5,386 nucleotides of DNA, taken from Candidatus Dormiibacterota bacterium (GTDB lineage Bacteria; Chloroflexota; Dormibacteria; Aeolococcales; Aeolococcaceae). Position numbers and translations under genes: made by a program. Numbering within the stretch: position 1 is the stretch's first letter; every line of letters begins with the position of its first letter. Location: positions 6,696 through 12,081 of the forward strand of contig PMYJ01000034.1 in assembly GCA_003170875.1 (NCBI GenBank). Reading direction: 5' to 3'. Positions 1-5,386 of the stretch are shown in pieces. Below the pieces are notes generated by a model that saw only the letters and a program-made list of their open reading frames with translations, had not been told where the DNA came from and did no database searches.

Positions 1-1250
1 CCGTTGACGAGCGCGAGCGCCTCGTCGTAGGTCGCCACCCGGACGATACCCAGGACCGGCCCGAAGATCTCCTCCTGGTAGATCTCCATCGCGGGCGTCA
101 CGTGGTCGAAGAGTGTGGCCCCGAGGAAGAAGCCATCAGGGTGATCGGGACGGGAGAATCGCCGCCCGTCGGCGACGAGCTCGGCGCCTTCGGCGACGCC
201 CTTATCGATCCATTCCACGATCGAGGCCCGGTGCTCGGCCGAGTAGATCGGGCCCATGTCGACATCGGGGTCGAGGCCGGGGCCGATCTTGAGCCGCTGG
301 ATCCGCTCTTCCATGAGCGGGCGGAGACGATCGGCGGCGTCGCCAACGCCGATCACCAGGGTCTGGGCCATGCAGCGCTCACCGGCCGAGCCGTAGCCGG
401 AGGCGACCGCCGCGTCGGCCGTGAACTCCATGTCCGCGTCGGGCAGGACGACCATGGCATTCTTGGCGGCCGTGTACGCCCCGACCCGCTTGCCGTGGGC
501 AGTGCCAGTCTCGTAGACGTGCCGACCGACCGGGGTCGAACCGACAAACTGGATGGCGTCGACACCAGGGTGCACCAGCAGCGCCGAGACCGCCTCGCGC
601 CCGCCGTACACAACGTTGAACACGCCGGCGGGAAGGCCCGCTTCCTTCCACAGCTCCGCCTGGAGCTGGGTCGCACCGGGAGTGTGGCTGGAGGGCTTCC
701 AGACGAAGGTGTTACCACAGGCCATCGCGATCGGGTAGATCCACATCGGCACCATCACCGGGAAGTTGAAGGGCGTGATCCCGACGGCGACCCCGAGCGG
801 CTGCCGGAGCGTGTGGGTGTCGACGTTCGTCGAGACCCCCGGCGTGTTGATCCCAGCGAGATGCACAGGCAGCCCGCACGCGAACTCGATCGTCTCGAGC
901 CCGCGCAGGACCTCGCCGAGCGCATCGGGAAAGGTCTTGCCATGATCACGGCTGATGAGCCGGGCCAGATCCTCGCGGTGGCGGTAGACGAGCTCGCGAT
1001 ACGCGAAGAAGATATGGCTGCGGGCAATGAGCGGCATATCGCGCCATGCGGGGAAGGCCCGCTGGGCGGCGATCACCGCGAGGTCGACCTCCGCCGCGCC
1101 GCCGCGCGGGACGCGGGCGATGACCGCCCCGGTCGCGGGATCGAAGACCGGAGCCGTCCCTTCAGGCGGGACCTCGACGGGGCGCCCATCGATCCAGTGA
1201 CTCAGGGTGGGAACAGTGCTTTCGGCGACTGCTACTGGCGTCGTTGCCAT
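1..1250 (-). CDS. mmsA: CoA-acylating methylmalonate-semialdehyde dehydrogenase, C-terminus cut by window edge
   Basis: This cytosolic aldehyde dehydrogenase family enzyme should oxidise methylmalonate or malonate semialdehyde with NAD+ and CoA, giving propionyl-CoA or acetyl-CoA plus CO2, as in valine or myo-inositol catabolism. The first 416 codons of a family usually near 490-500 are present and the frame runs open off the left edge. Seen in order: start MATTPVAVAE; Arg116 in GEVLRGLETIEFACG; RQPLGVAVGITPFNFP with the oxyanion-hole Asn162; WKP with Lys185; FVGSTPVGRHVYETG at 235-249; the nucleophile Cys293 in GSAGERCMA; and EEIFGPVL at 393-400. Arg before the catalytic Cys (GERC) is typical of this CoA-dependent family and is linked to carboxylate recognition. 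The general-base Glu of ordinary ALDHs is absent; a Tyr (259) stands there. The stretch GAYTAAKNA (257-265) departs from the usual AKNH-type motif. The ATG start has GGAGG 8 nt upstream. It is the last gene of the row, 126 nt after the ComB-like gene. Family is certain; the natural substrate is inferred. Confidence 0.96.
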   Translation of the reverse strand, partial: MATTPVAVAESTVPTLSHWIDGRPVEVPPEGTAPVFDPATGAVIARVPRGGAAEVDLAVIAAQRAFPAWRDMPLIARSHIFFAYRELVYRHREDLARLISRDHGKTFPDALGEVLRGLETIEFACGLPVHLAGINTPGVSTNVDTHTLRQPLGVAVGITPFNFPVMVPMWIYPIAMACGNTFVWKPSSHTPGATQLQAELWKEAGLPAGVFNVVYGGREAVSALLVHPGVDAIQFVGSTPVGRHVYETGTAHGKRVGAYTAAKNAMVVLPDADMEFTADAAVASGYGSAGERCMAQTLVIGVGDAADRLRPLMEERIQRLKIGPGLDPDVDMGPIYSAEHRASIVEWIDKGVAEGAELVADGRRFSRPDHPDGFFLGATLFDHVTPAMEIYQEEIFGPVLGIVRVATYDEALALVN

Positions 1251-1258
1251 TGTGGATA

Positions 1259-1263
1259 CCTCC
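1259..1263 (-). promoter_or_regulatory. Shine-Dalgarno of mmsA
   Basis: GGAGG on the minus strand, 8 nt before the ATG at 1250. It is the strongest ribosome binding site in the window and fixes the mmsA start. Confidence 0.85.
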
Positions 1264-1313
1264 GCAAGCCGGCGCCGGCCTGCCGCATCGCGGACCGCCG
1301 ACCCTTGATGAGC

Positions 1314-1342
1314 ATCGTACGCTCGGGCGATTCAATTGTCCA
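1314..1342 (-). promoter_or_regulatory. Candidate sigma-70-type promoter for mmsA
   Basis: Reading the minus strand, TGGACA (1342-1337, 5 of 6 to TTGACA) is followed after 17 nt by TACGAT (1319-1314, 4 of 6 to TATAAT, fitting the TAnnnT pattern common in GC-rich bacteria). Transcription would begin near 1307, leaving a leader of about 57 nt before the mmsA ATG. The gap it lies in is AT-richer than the flanking genes, which supports a regulatory region. Inferred by eye only. A perfect TATAAT (1367-1362) inside the nearby palindrome is an alternative -10, but I see no good -35 at the right distance. Confidence 0.45.
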
Positions 1343-1357
1343 GATGGCAGACGACGT

Positions 1358-1372
1358 GTCCATTATATGGAC
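1358..1372. promoter_or_regulatory. Perfect inverted repeat, candidate operator upstream of mmsA
   Basis: GTCCATTATATGGAC has 6-bp arms (GTCCAT/ATGGAC) around a 3-nt centre. It sits 5 nt past the ComB-like stop codon and 15 bp upstream of the candidate mmsA -35. The half-site TGTCCA recurs 20 bp away (1357-1362 and 1337-1342), the second copy being the -35 itself. The shape resembles binding sites of dimeric regulators; its TTCCA-n5-TGGAA-like form recalls some IclR-family operators, but that is inference. It is not a terminator: the stem is short and no T-run follows. Confidence 0.5.
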
Positions 1373-1376
1373 TTTG

Positions 1377-2129
1377 TCATGGCTGCCGCGTCTCCACCCT
1401 GAGGGGCCTCCCACTACGTAACACCGGGACGGTGGAGCTGCTATCGACACTGGCGCAGATCTCAATGTCCGCCTCGGCATCCAGGCTGATGAGGACCTGC
1501 CCACTGGAGGACTCCCGGAGCGCAGCGATGTCGTCCGGGTAGGCGGAACGCAGGCGCACCGCGGCCCGGGCGGCATCGGTCAGCTGGCAGGAGCGGCCTC
1601 GGGCCTCGGCCGCCTCGATGACACGGCTGACGATGAGGCCGGCCGCCAGCGCATCGTCGAGCGCAAACCGCCCCCGGCGCCCGGCACAGACGATCCCGAT
1701 CCCCAGGTGCCGGGCCCCGGCCTCGTCGACTGCGGCTTCCGCACATGCCCGCGCGTTCATGAAGCAGCCGATGAGCACAGCGGGCATCGTCTGCAGCCGG
1801 CTGAGCACCTTGGTGCCATTGCTGGTGGAGAGGACCATCCCGCGGCCTCCCACCCCGATGGCCCGCAGTTCGGCCGGCGAGTTGTTGGCGTCGAAGCCGG
1901 GAACGATGCGCCCACCGCGCTCGCCGGCGAGGAGGCTGCCGCGCTCCCCGGCGAGCCGGCGCGCCTCCTCCAGGCTGCCGGTGACGACCACCTCGGGGCA
2001 ACCGAGATCGAGCGCGGCGGTGAGCGTGGAGCTGGCGCGCAGCTGGTCGATCACCACGCACACGGTGGGCGGCCACGCCAGCGCCTGCTCCGGGACCAGC
2101 GCCACGTCAAGGTCCAACTGCGCGCGCAT
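1377..2129 (-). CDS. comB: ComB-family protein (2-phosphosulfolactate phosphatase-like)
   Basis: The characterised family member, ComB of methanogens, is a Mg2+-dependent acid phosphatase that converts 2-phospho-3-sulfolactate to 3-sulfolactate in coenzyme M synthesis. Bacterial homologues are common and mostly untested. The family blocks are all visible in this 250-residue protein: VVIDQLRASST (25-35), LAGERGGRIVPGFDANNSP (67-85), STSNGTKVL (101-109), GCFMNARACAEA (121-132), IVCAGRRGRFALDDALAAG (146-164) and DIEICASVD (221-229). Length matches the family, so the enzyme looks intact. No signal peptide or membrane segment is seen, so it is probably cytosolic. I chose the ATG at 2129: it has GGAG 8 nt upstream, and MRAQLDLDVAL matches where ComB proteins usually begin. 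An open frame reaches up to 2228 but would overlap the preceding gene with non-conserved sequence. It lies 47 nt after the Tm-1-like gene. Family is secure; the actual substrate here is unknown. Confidence 0.9.
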   Translation of the reverse strand: MRAQLDLDVALVPEQALAWPPTVCVVIDQLRASSTLTAALDLGCPEVVVTGSLEEARRLAGERGSLLAGERGGRIVPGFDANNSPAELRAIGVGGRGMVLSTSNGTKVLSRLQTMPAVLIGCFMNARACAEAAVDEAGARHLGIGIVCAGRRGRFALDDALAAGLIVSRVIEAAEARGRSCQLTDAARAAVRLRSAYPDDIAALRESSSGQVLISLDAEADIEICASVDSSSTVPVLRSGRPLRVETRQP

Positions 2130-2137
2130 CACCTGGT

Positions 2138-2141
2138 CTCC
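2138..2141 (-). promoter_or_regulatory. Shine-Dalgarno deciding the ComB-like start
   Basis: GGAG on the minus strand, 8 nt upstream of the ATG at 2129. It favours this start over the in-frame codons further upstream, which would overlap the Tm-1-like gene. Confidence 0.6.
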
Positions 2142-2176
2142 ACGGTCGCGGTGTACAGCGGGGCCCATCTCATCGG

Positions 2177-3556
2177 TCAGCCGACCCCATTCCGAATGTC
2201 CAGCTCTCCGTATGCACCTTTCTCCCACGTTCCATCCAGCATGTCGCCGATCAGCCGGTTGAGCAGATCTGCCAGCTCCGGATCGAGGATGTGCATGTCG
2301 ACCGCCACCAGGTCGAGGTTGTCGTTGCTCGAGTCCAGATTCTCGCCCAGCAGCTTCAGCATCACGGCTGCCCGGGAGGACCAGCCTGGCCGCTCGGGAT
2401 CCGGCTCCCAGGTGGGCCCGTCACCATTGCCTTCGGCCCAGCCCCGCTCGCGCGTGGCCACCGCCTGGCTCTGGTCGTAGGCGGACCAGCCGCGCATCGG
2501 CACCACGACGGTGGTGGGCCCCCTGGTCCGGTTCAGCTTGTCAGCCATATACCGAGCGACCTCGCCCACCTCGTCGAGAGTGGGGACCAGGATGGTGACC
2601 CCCTCGTTGTGCCGGTACGGCAGCCCGGTTCCGCGATGGGAAGGTCGCCTTCCGACTTTGAGATCGTCGAGATAGACAGCCGGGATCGAGCTCAGCGCGC
2701 CATAGGCACACTGGTCCAACCCGCCAGGCACGACAACCTGCGGGATCCCCATCTCGCCGGCTGCCGACAACCGCTCGCCGTCCCAGCTCGCGGGAATCCC
2801 GAACGGGCTCTGGCACACAGTGTTCATGAGTTCAGCGGTGGTGATATCGAACACAGCGGTGATCAAGCCGGATCGCACGAGGTCCTCCATGGTGGCACCC
2901 ACTCCAACGGCGTGGAAGACCGCCGTATCCCAACCGCGACCCTCCATGAAGGTCTTGCAGCGCAGCACCGTCGGGGTCGTCGTCCCGTACGAGGTGAGGG
3001 CGCAAAGAGGCCGAGAGCCGGCTGCGATCGGTCCCACCTGGGCCATGGCCACGATTCCGGCGGCCGCGTTGGCCACCATCCGGCGGGTGACCACGTTAAT
3101 GCCCTGTTCGAGGGTGGGATTGACGATGTAGATGTCCTTGTTCCCGACCCAGGTGCCGATGTCGCCCGAGGTCATGTCGGTGAGCATGATCTTGGGCACC
3201 CCGAAGGGCAGGGCACGCATCACCCGCGTCGCCGTCGACGTCCCCACCGATCCCGCCCAGGACAACACCCCGTCGCACTCACCCCGCGAGTACAGCTCCA
3301 GGATCTTGGCGGCACCAGCGCGGCCGACCAGGTCGCTGGCCTCGGCCCGGGGGGCGGCGAGCACGTCCTGGATCTTGACATCGGTGCAGGCCAGAACCTC
3401 TTGGAGGGAGACGTCGGCCCAATCAACAGCGCCGCCGAGACTGAGGTCCATGATCAGGGGCCTCCCCCCATGGGCGGCCACCATCTCGGCCAGGAACCTG
3501 ACCTCTGCCCCCTTGGTGTTGCACATGCCCGTGCAGATGATGGTTGGCTTGCTCAT
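2177..3556 (-). CDS. Tm-1-like ATP-binding-domain protein (UPF0261 family)
   Basis: A complete 459-residue member of the UPF0261/Tm-1-like family. The family is named for the tomato virus-resistance protein Tm-1, whose N-terminal part binds ATP. The reaction of bacterial members is unassigned. Family blocks in order: GMCNTKGAEVRFL (10-22), AGSVGTSTATRVMRALPFGVPK (101-122) and DMTSGD (127-132) in the N-terminal half; then SYGTTTPTVL (189-198), VFHAVGVGATMEDLVRSGLI (213-232), FDITTAELMNTV (236-247), GIPQVVVPGGLD (270-281), RHNEGVTILVPT (315-326), DKLNRTRGP (339-347), RGWSAYD (355-361) and DMHILDPELAD (420-430). Asn13 replaces the Asp of the usual DTKG motif. Residues 371-392 form a Trp/Gly/Pro-rich stretch. 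At 459 residues it is longer than the roughly 400 usual. The ATG at 3556 is preferred over GTG codons at 3565 and 3568, which sit on top of the GAGGG ribosome-binding sequence. It follows the E1 gene by 36 nt, so co-transcription is likely. No signal peptide or membrane helix is visible. Confidence 0.93.
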   Translation of the reverse strand: MSKPTIICTGMCNTKGAEVRFLAEMVAAHGGRPLIMDLSLGGAVDWADVSLQEVLACTDVKIQDVLAAPRAEASDLVGRAGAAKILELYSRGECDGVLSWAGSVGTSTATRVMRALPFGVPKIMLTDMTSGDIGTWVGNKDIYIVNPTLEQGINVVTRRMVANAAAGIVAMAQVGPIAAGSRPLCALTSYGTTTPTVLRCKTFMEGRGWDTAVFHAVGVGATMEDLVRSGLITAVFDITTAELMNTVCQSPFGIPASWDGERLSAAGEMGIPQVVVPGGLDQCAYGALSSIPAVYLDDLKVGRRPSHRGTGLPYRHNEGVTILVPTLDEVGEVARYMADKLNRTRGPTTVVVPMRGWSAYDQSQAVATRERGWAEGNGDGPTWEPDPERPGWSSRAAVMLKLLGENLDSSNDNLDLVAVDMHILDPELADLLNRLIGDMLDGTWEKGAYGELDIRNGVG

Positions 3557-3564
3557 ACGTCGCA

Positions 3565-3572
3565 CCACCCTC
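3565..3572 (-). promoter_or_regulatory. Ribosome-binding region of the Tm-1-like gene
   Basis: On the minus strand GAGGGTGG (3572-3565) precedes the ATG at 3556: GGTGG is 8 nt away and GAGGG is 11 nt away. The purine-rich block makes the ATG the better start than either upstream GTG. The 5-bp inverted repeat CTCGC/GCGAG (3570-3574 and 3580-3584) overlaps its 5' edge and could fold over it in the mRNA. Confidence 0.45.
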
Positions 3573-3592
3573 GCGGCGGGCGAGAGCTGACG

Positions 3593-5386
3593 CTACACGC
3601 CAAGGCGAGCCCGCCTCAGCAGCTCGCCTCGAGTACGGTTACCGGTCGGACGGTATCCCCGGAGCGGAAGGATCTGCTCGTGAACGGCGTCCAGCAGCCA
3701 GGACGGCTGCGGGAAGAACATCTCCTCCAGCTCGGGGGCGGGCGTGATCCAGTTCCTGGAGCCCACCACAACCGGCGGTCCGTCGAGATCATCGAAGCAG
3801 AGCTGGGTCAAGGTGGAGGCCACGGTTTGCATCACGCCGCCCCGCTCCACCGCCTCGGAGACGAGCAGCACCTTGCCCGTCTTGCGCACCGACTCCACGA
3901 TGGGGCCGTATTCCAGAGGATTGGCTGAGCGCAGGTCGATGACCTCGGTGGATAGATCGAAGCGCTCGAGAAGCTCGTCAGCGGCGGCGATCGCCGTGTA
4001 CAGGGCCGGCCCGAAGGTGACCATGGTCAGGTCCGCGCCGGTGCGCTTGACCGAGGGCAGTCCGAGCTCGATCTCGTAATAGGCCTCGGGAACGCCGGCA
4101 GTCTGGAACATCTCGCCGATGTCGTAGAGCTTCTGGCTCTCGAAGAAGAGCACCGGATCCGTTCCGGCAAGGGCGGCATTCATCATCCCCTTGGCGTCAT
4201 AGGGGGTGACCGGGTAGACCACCTTGAGGCCGGGGATGTGGTTGGTGAGCGCCGTGAAGTCCTGCGAGTGCTGGGCACCGTACTTGGCACCGACGGATAC
4301 GCGCACCACCACCGGCAGGGTCAGCAACCCGGCGGACATCGCCTGCCACTTCGACAGCTGGTTGAAGAGCTCGTCGCCGGCCCGACCCATGAAATCCGCG
4401 TACATCAGCTCCGCGACTGCCCGGCCGCCCTCCATGCCGTAGCCCACCGCCGCACCGACGATGCCCGCCTCCGAGATCGGCGCGTTGAAGAGCCGGTGGT
4501 AGGGCAGGGCCTCGGTGAGGCCGCGGTAGACCGCGAAGGCACCGCCCCAATCCCGGTTCTCCTCGCCGAAGGCGATCATGGTGGGGTCGATGGCGAAGCG
4601 GTGGAGCAGTGCCTCAAAGATGGCATCGCGGATGTTGAACGCCTTCATCTTGGACACCGGCTTGCCGTCCTGGAAGCCGGTGCGTGCCTTGCCCTGGATC
4701 TGCTTGACCCGGGGGTTGTCGGCGAGGTCCTGCAGCAGCTCGGGTGGACGATCATCGAAGCTCTCGACGTGCCGGTTGGAGAACATCACCTCGCCGATCA
4801 GCTCCGAGTCGAGCTGCAGGCGCGGAGACACTTCCAGGTCGGCGGCCAGCTGGAACATCGCGAAGACCGTCTCCCGGACGTCGCGCCGCGCTTGGTCCAG
4901 GGCGCCGGCGCTCACGGCGCCGGCCTCCTCCAGGCGCAGCCGGAAGGAGCCAATCGAATCCGCCGCCTCCCAGTGCTCGAGCTCCTCCTTCGACCGATAG
5001 CTCGAGGCATCGGACGGTGAGTGTCCGCTGAAGCGGTAGGTGATGGTATCGAGGAGCACCGGGCCCCTCCCCTGCAGCAGGATCTCCTTCTTGCGCTGGA
5101 AGGCATCGATCACCGCCAGCGGGTCGTAGCCGTTGACCCGTTCGGCGTGCATCGCCTCCGGGTTCACCCCGGCACCGATCCGGGCGATGAACTCGCAGGC
5201 CATGGTCTCCCCGTCGGGCTGGCCGCCCATCCCGTAGAAGTTGTCCATGCAGTTGAAGATGATCGGAAGGCCTCCGCCCAGAGCCTGGTCCCAGAGCTTG
5301 CGGTACTGGTCCATGGTCGCGAAGGTGATCCCCTCCCACACCGGGCCGCAGCCGAAGGAGGCATCGCCGATGTTGGCCACCACGAT
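3593..5386 (-). CDS. Fused alpha/beta E1 component of a TPP-dependent 2-oxoacid dehydrogenase, N-terminus cut by window edge
   Basis: E1 binds thiamine diphosphate, decarboxylates a 2-oxoacid (or cleaves acetoin in the Aco type) and passes the acyl group to the lipoyl domain of E2. Here both chains are on one polypeptide. 598 codons are visible, and about 160 N-terminal residues are probably missing. Residues are counted from the GTG at 5383. Alpha half, about 1-190: GDAS (6-9) and NCMDNFYGMGG (44-54) form the TPP/Mg site; HAERVNGYDPLAV (79-91) and FSGHSPSDASSYRSKEEL (118-135) are typical E1-alpha blocks. A linker runs about 190-245. Beta half, 246-596: NIRDAIFEALLHRF, GEENRDWGGAFAVYRGL (273-289), PISEAGIVGAAVGYGMEG (302-319) with the TPP-activating Glu305, YADFMGRAGDELFNQLSKW (328-346), AQHSQDFTAL (370-379), PGLKVVYPVTPYDAKGM (384-400), and a transketolase C-terminal domain with EAVERGG (510-516). 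GDA replaces GDG, and the spacing to the Asn is about 12 residues longer than usual. No E2 or E3 gene is in view. The substrate cannot be read from sequence. Confidence 0.93.
   Translation of the reverse strand: MVVANIGDASFGCGPVWEGITFATMDQYRKLWDQALGGGLPIIFNCMDNFYGMGGQPDGETMACEFIARIGAGVNPEAMHAERVNGYDPLAVIDAFQRKKEILLQGRGPVLLDTITYRFSGHSPSDASSYRSKEELEHWEAADSIGSFRLRLEEAGAVSAGALDQARRDVRETVFAMFQLAADLEVSPRLQLDSELIGEVMFSNRHVESFDDRPPELLQDLADNPRVKQIQGKARTGFQDGKPVSKMKAFNIRDAIFEALLHRFAIDPTMIAFGEENRDWGGAFAVYRGLTEALPYHRLFNAPISEAGIVGAAVGYGMEGGRAVAELMYADFMGRAGDELFNQLSKWQAMSAGLLTLPVVVRVSVGAKYGAQHSQDFTALTNHIPGLKVVYPVTPYDAKGMMNAALAGTDPVLFFESQKLYDIGEMFQTAGVPEAYYEIELGLPSVKRTGADLTMVTFGPALYTAIAAADELLERFDLSTEVIDLRSANPLEYGPIVESVRKTGKVLLVSEAVERGGVMQTVASTLTQLCFDDLDGPPVVVGSRNWITPAPELEEMFFPQPSWLLDAVHEQILPLRGYRPTGNRTRGELLRRARLGV

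Noticed and set aside
1358..1376. Transcription terminator after the ComB-like gene
   Set aside because: The stem has only 6 A/T-containing pairs with a 3-nt loop and no T-run follows on the minus strand. An operator is the better reading.
102..1421. Long plus-strand open frame of 439 codons opposite mmsA
   Set aside because: Its translation is rich in Arg, Gly, Asp and Pro with no family motif, and the opposite strand encodes an unmistakable aldehyde dehydrogenase. It is a by-product of high GC at third codon positions.
2130..2176. Possible promoter or small gene in the gap between the Tm-1-like and ComB-like genes
   Set aside because: Only 47 nt. Apart from the ribosome binding site I see no -10/-35 pair, repeat or open frame; it looks like a simple operon spacer.
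2130..2228. N-terminal extension of the ComB-like protein by 33 codons
   Set aside because: It would overlap the Tm-1-like gene by 52 nt, adds sequence unlike the ComB family, and lacks a better ribosome binding site than the GGAG before the ATG at 2129.
1377..3556. Assigning the cluster firmly to sulfonate degradation because of the ComB match
   Set aside because: No sulfo-lyase, sulfolactate dehydrogenase, sulfite exporter or sulfonate transporter is visible. The ComB family name alone does not fix the substrate, so it is kept only as a hypothesis.
2291..3928. Plus-strand open frame of 545 codons across the Tm-1-like gene and the end of E1
   Set aside because: Low-complexity His/Arg/Gly-rich translation that spans two well-supported minus-strand genes and the gap between them. 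No recognisable domain.
4238..5020. Plus-strand open frame of 260 codons opposite the E1 gene
   Set aside because: Lies wholly inside conserved E1 coding sequence on the other strand and shows no motif of its own.

Overview
The window comes from a GC-rich bacterial chromosome (roughly 65% GC by eye, with strong G/C preference at third codon positions). Actinomycetota is the most natural guess. A GC-rich Chloroflexota or similar lineage cannot be excluded, and no genus can be named from this sequence. No RNA gene, insertion sequence, CRISPR array or origin was seen. All four genes lie on the minus strand, so the transcript reads from high to low coordinates.

Layout in transcription order: (1) 5386-3593, the 3' part of a gene for a fused alpha/beta E1 component of a thiamine-diphosphate 2-oxoacid dehydrogenase, cut at its N-terminus by the window edge; (2) 36 nt later, 3556-2177, a Tm-1-like/UPF0261 ATP-binding-domain protein; (3) 47 nt later, 2129-1377, a ComB-family (2-phosphosulfolactate phosphatase) protein; (4) after a 126-nt gap, 1250-1, a CoA-acylating methylmalonate-semialdehyde dehydrogenase (MmsA/IolA family), cut at its C-terminus by the window edge. 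The 126-nt gap is visibly AT-richer than its surroundings. It carries a perfect 6-3-6 inverted repeat, a promoter-like -35/-10 pair and a strong ribosome binding site, so mmsA may have its own regulated promoter besides readthrough.

Together the genes look like part of a catabolic operon. One TPP enzyme decarboxylates a 2-oxoacid or cleaves a similar substrate, one dehydrogenase turns a semialdehyde into an acyl-CoA, a phosphatase removes phosphate from a small acid, and a Tm-1-like protein has no assigned reaction. The E1 and MmsA steps alone could belong to branched-chain amino acid (valine) breakdown, but the ComB-like and Tm-1-like partners do not fit that route. The substrate is therefore open. 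The most interesting points are this gene combination, the altered GDG motif and longer TPP-binding loop in the E1 alpha half, the divergent motif in MmsA, and the operator-like palindrome before mmsA.
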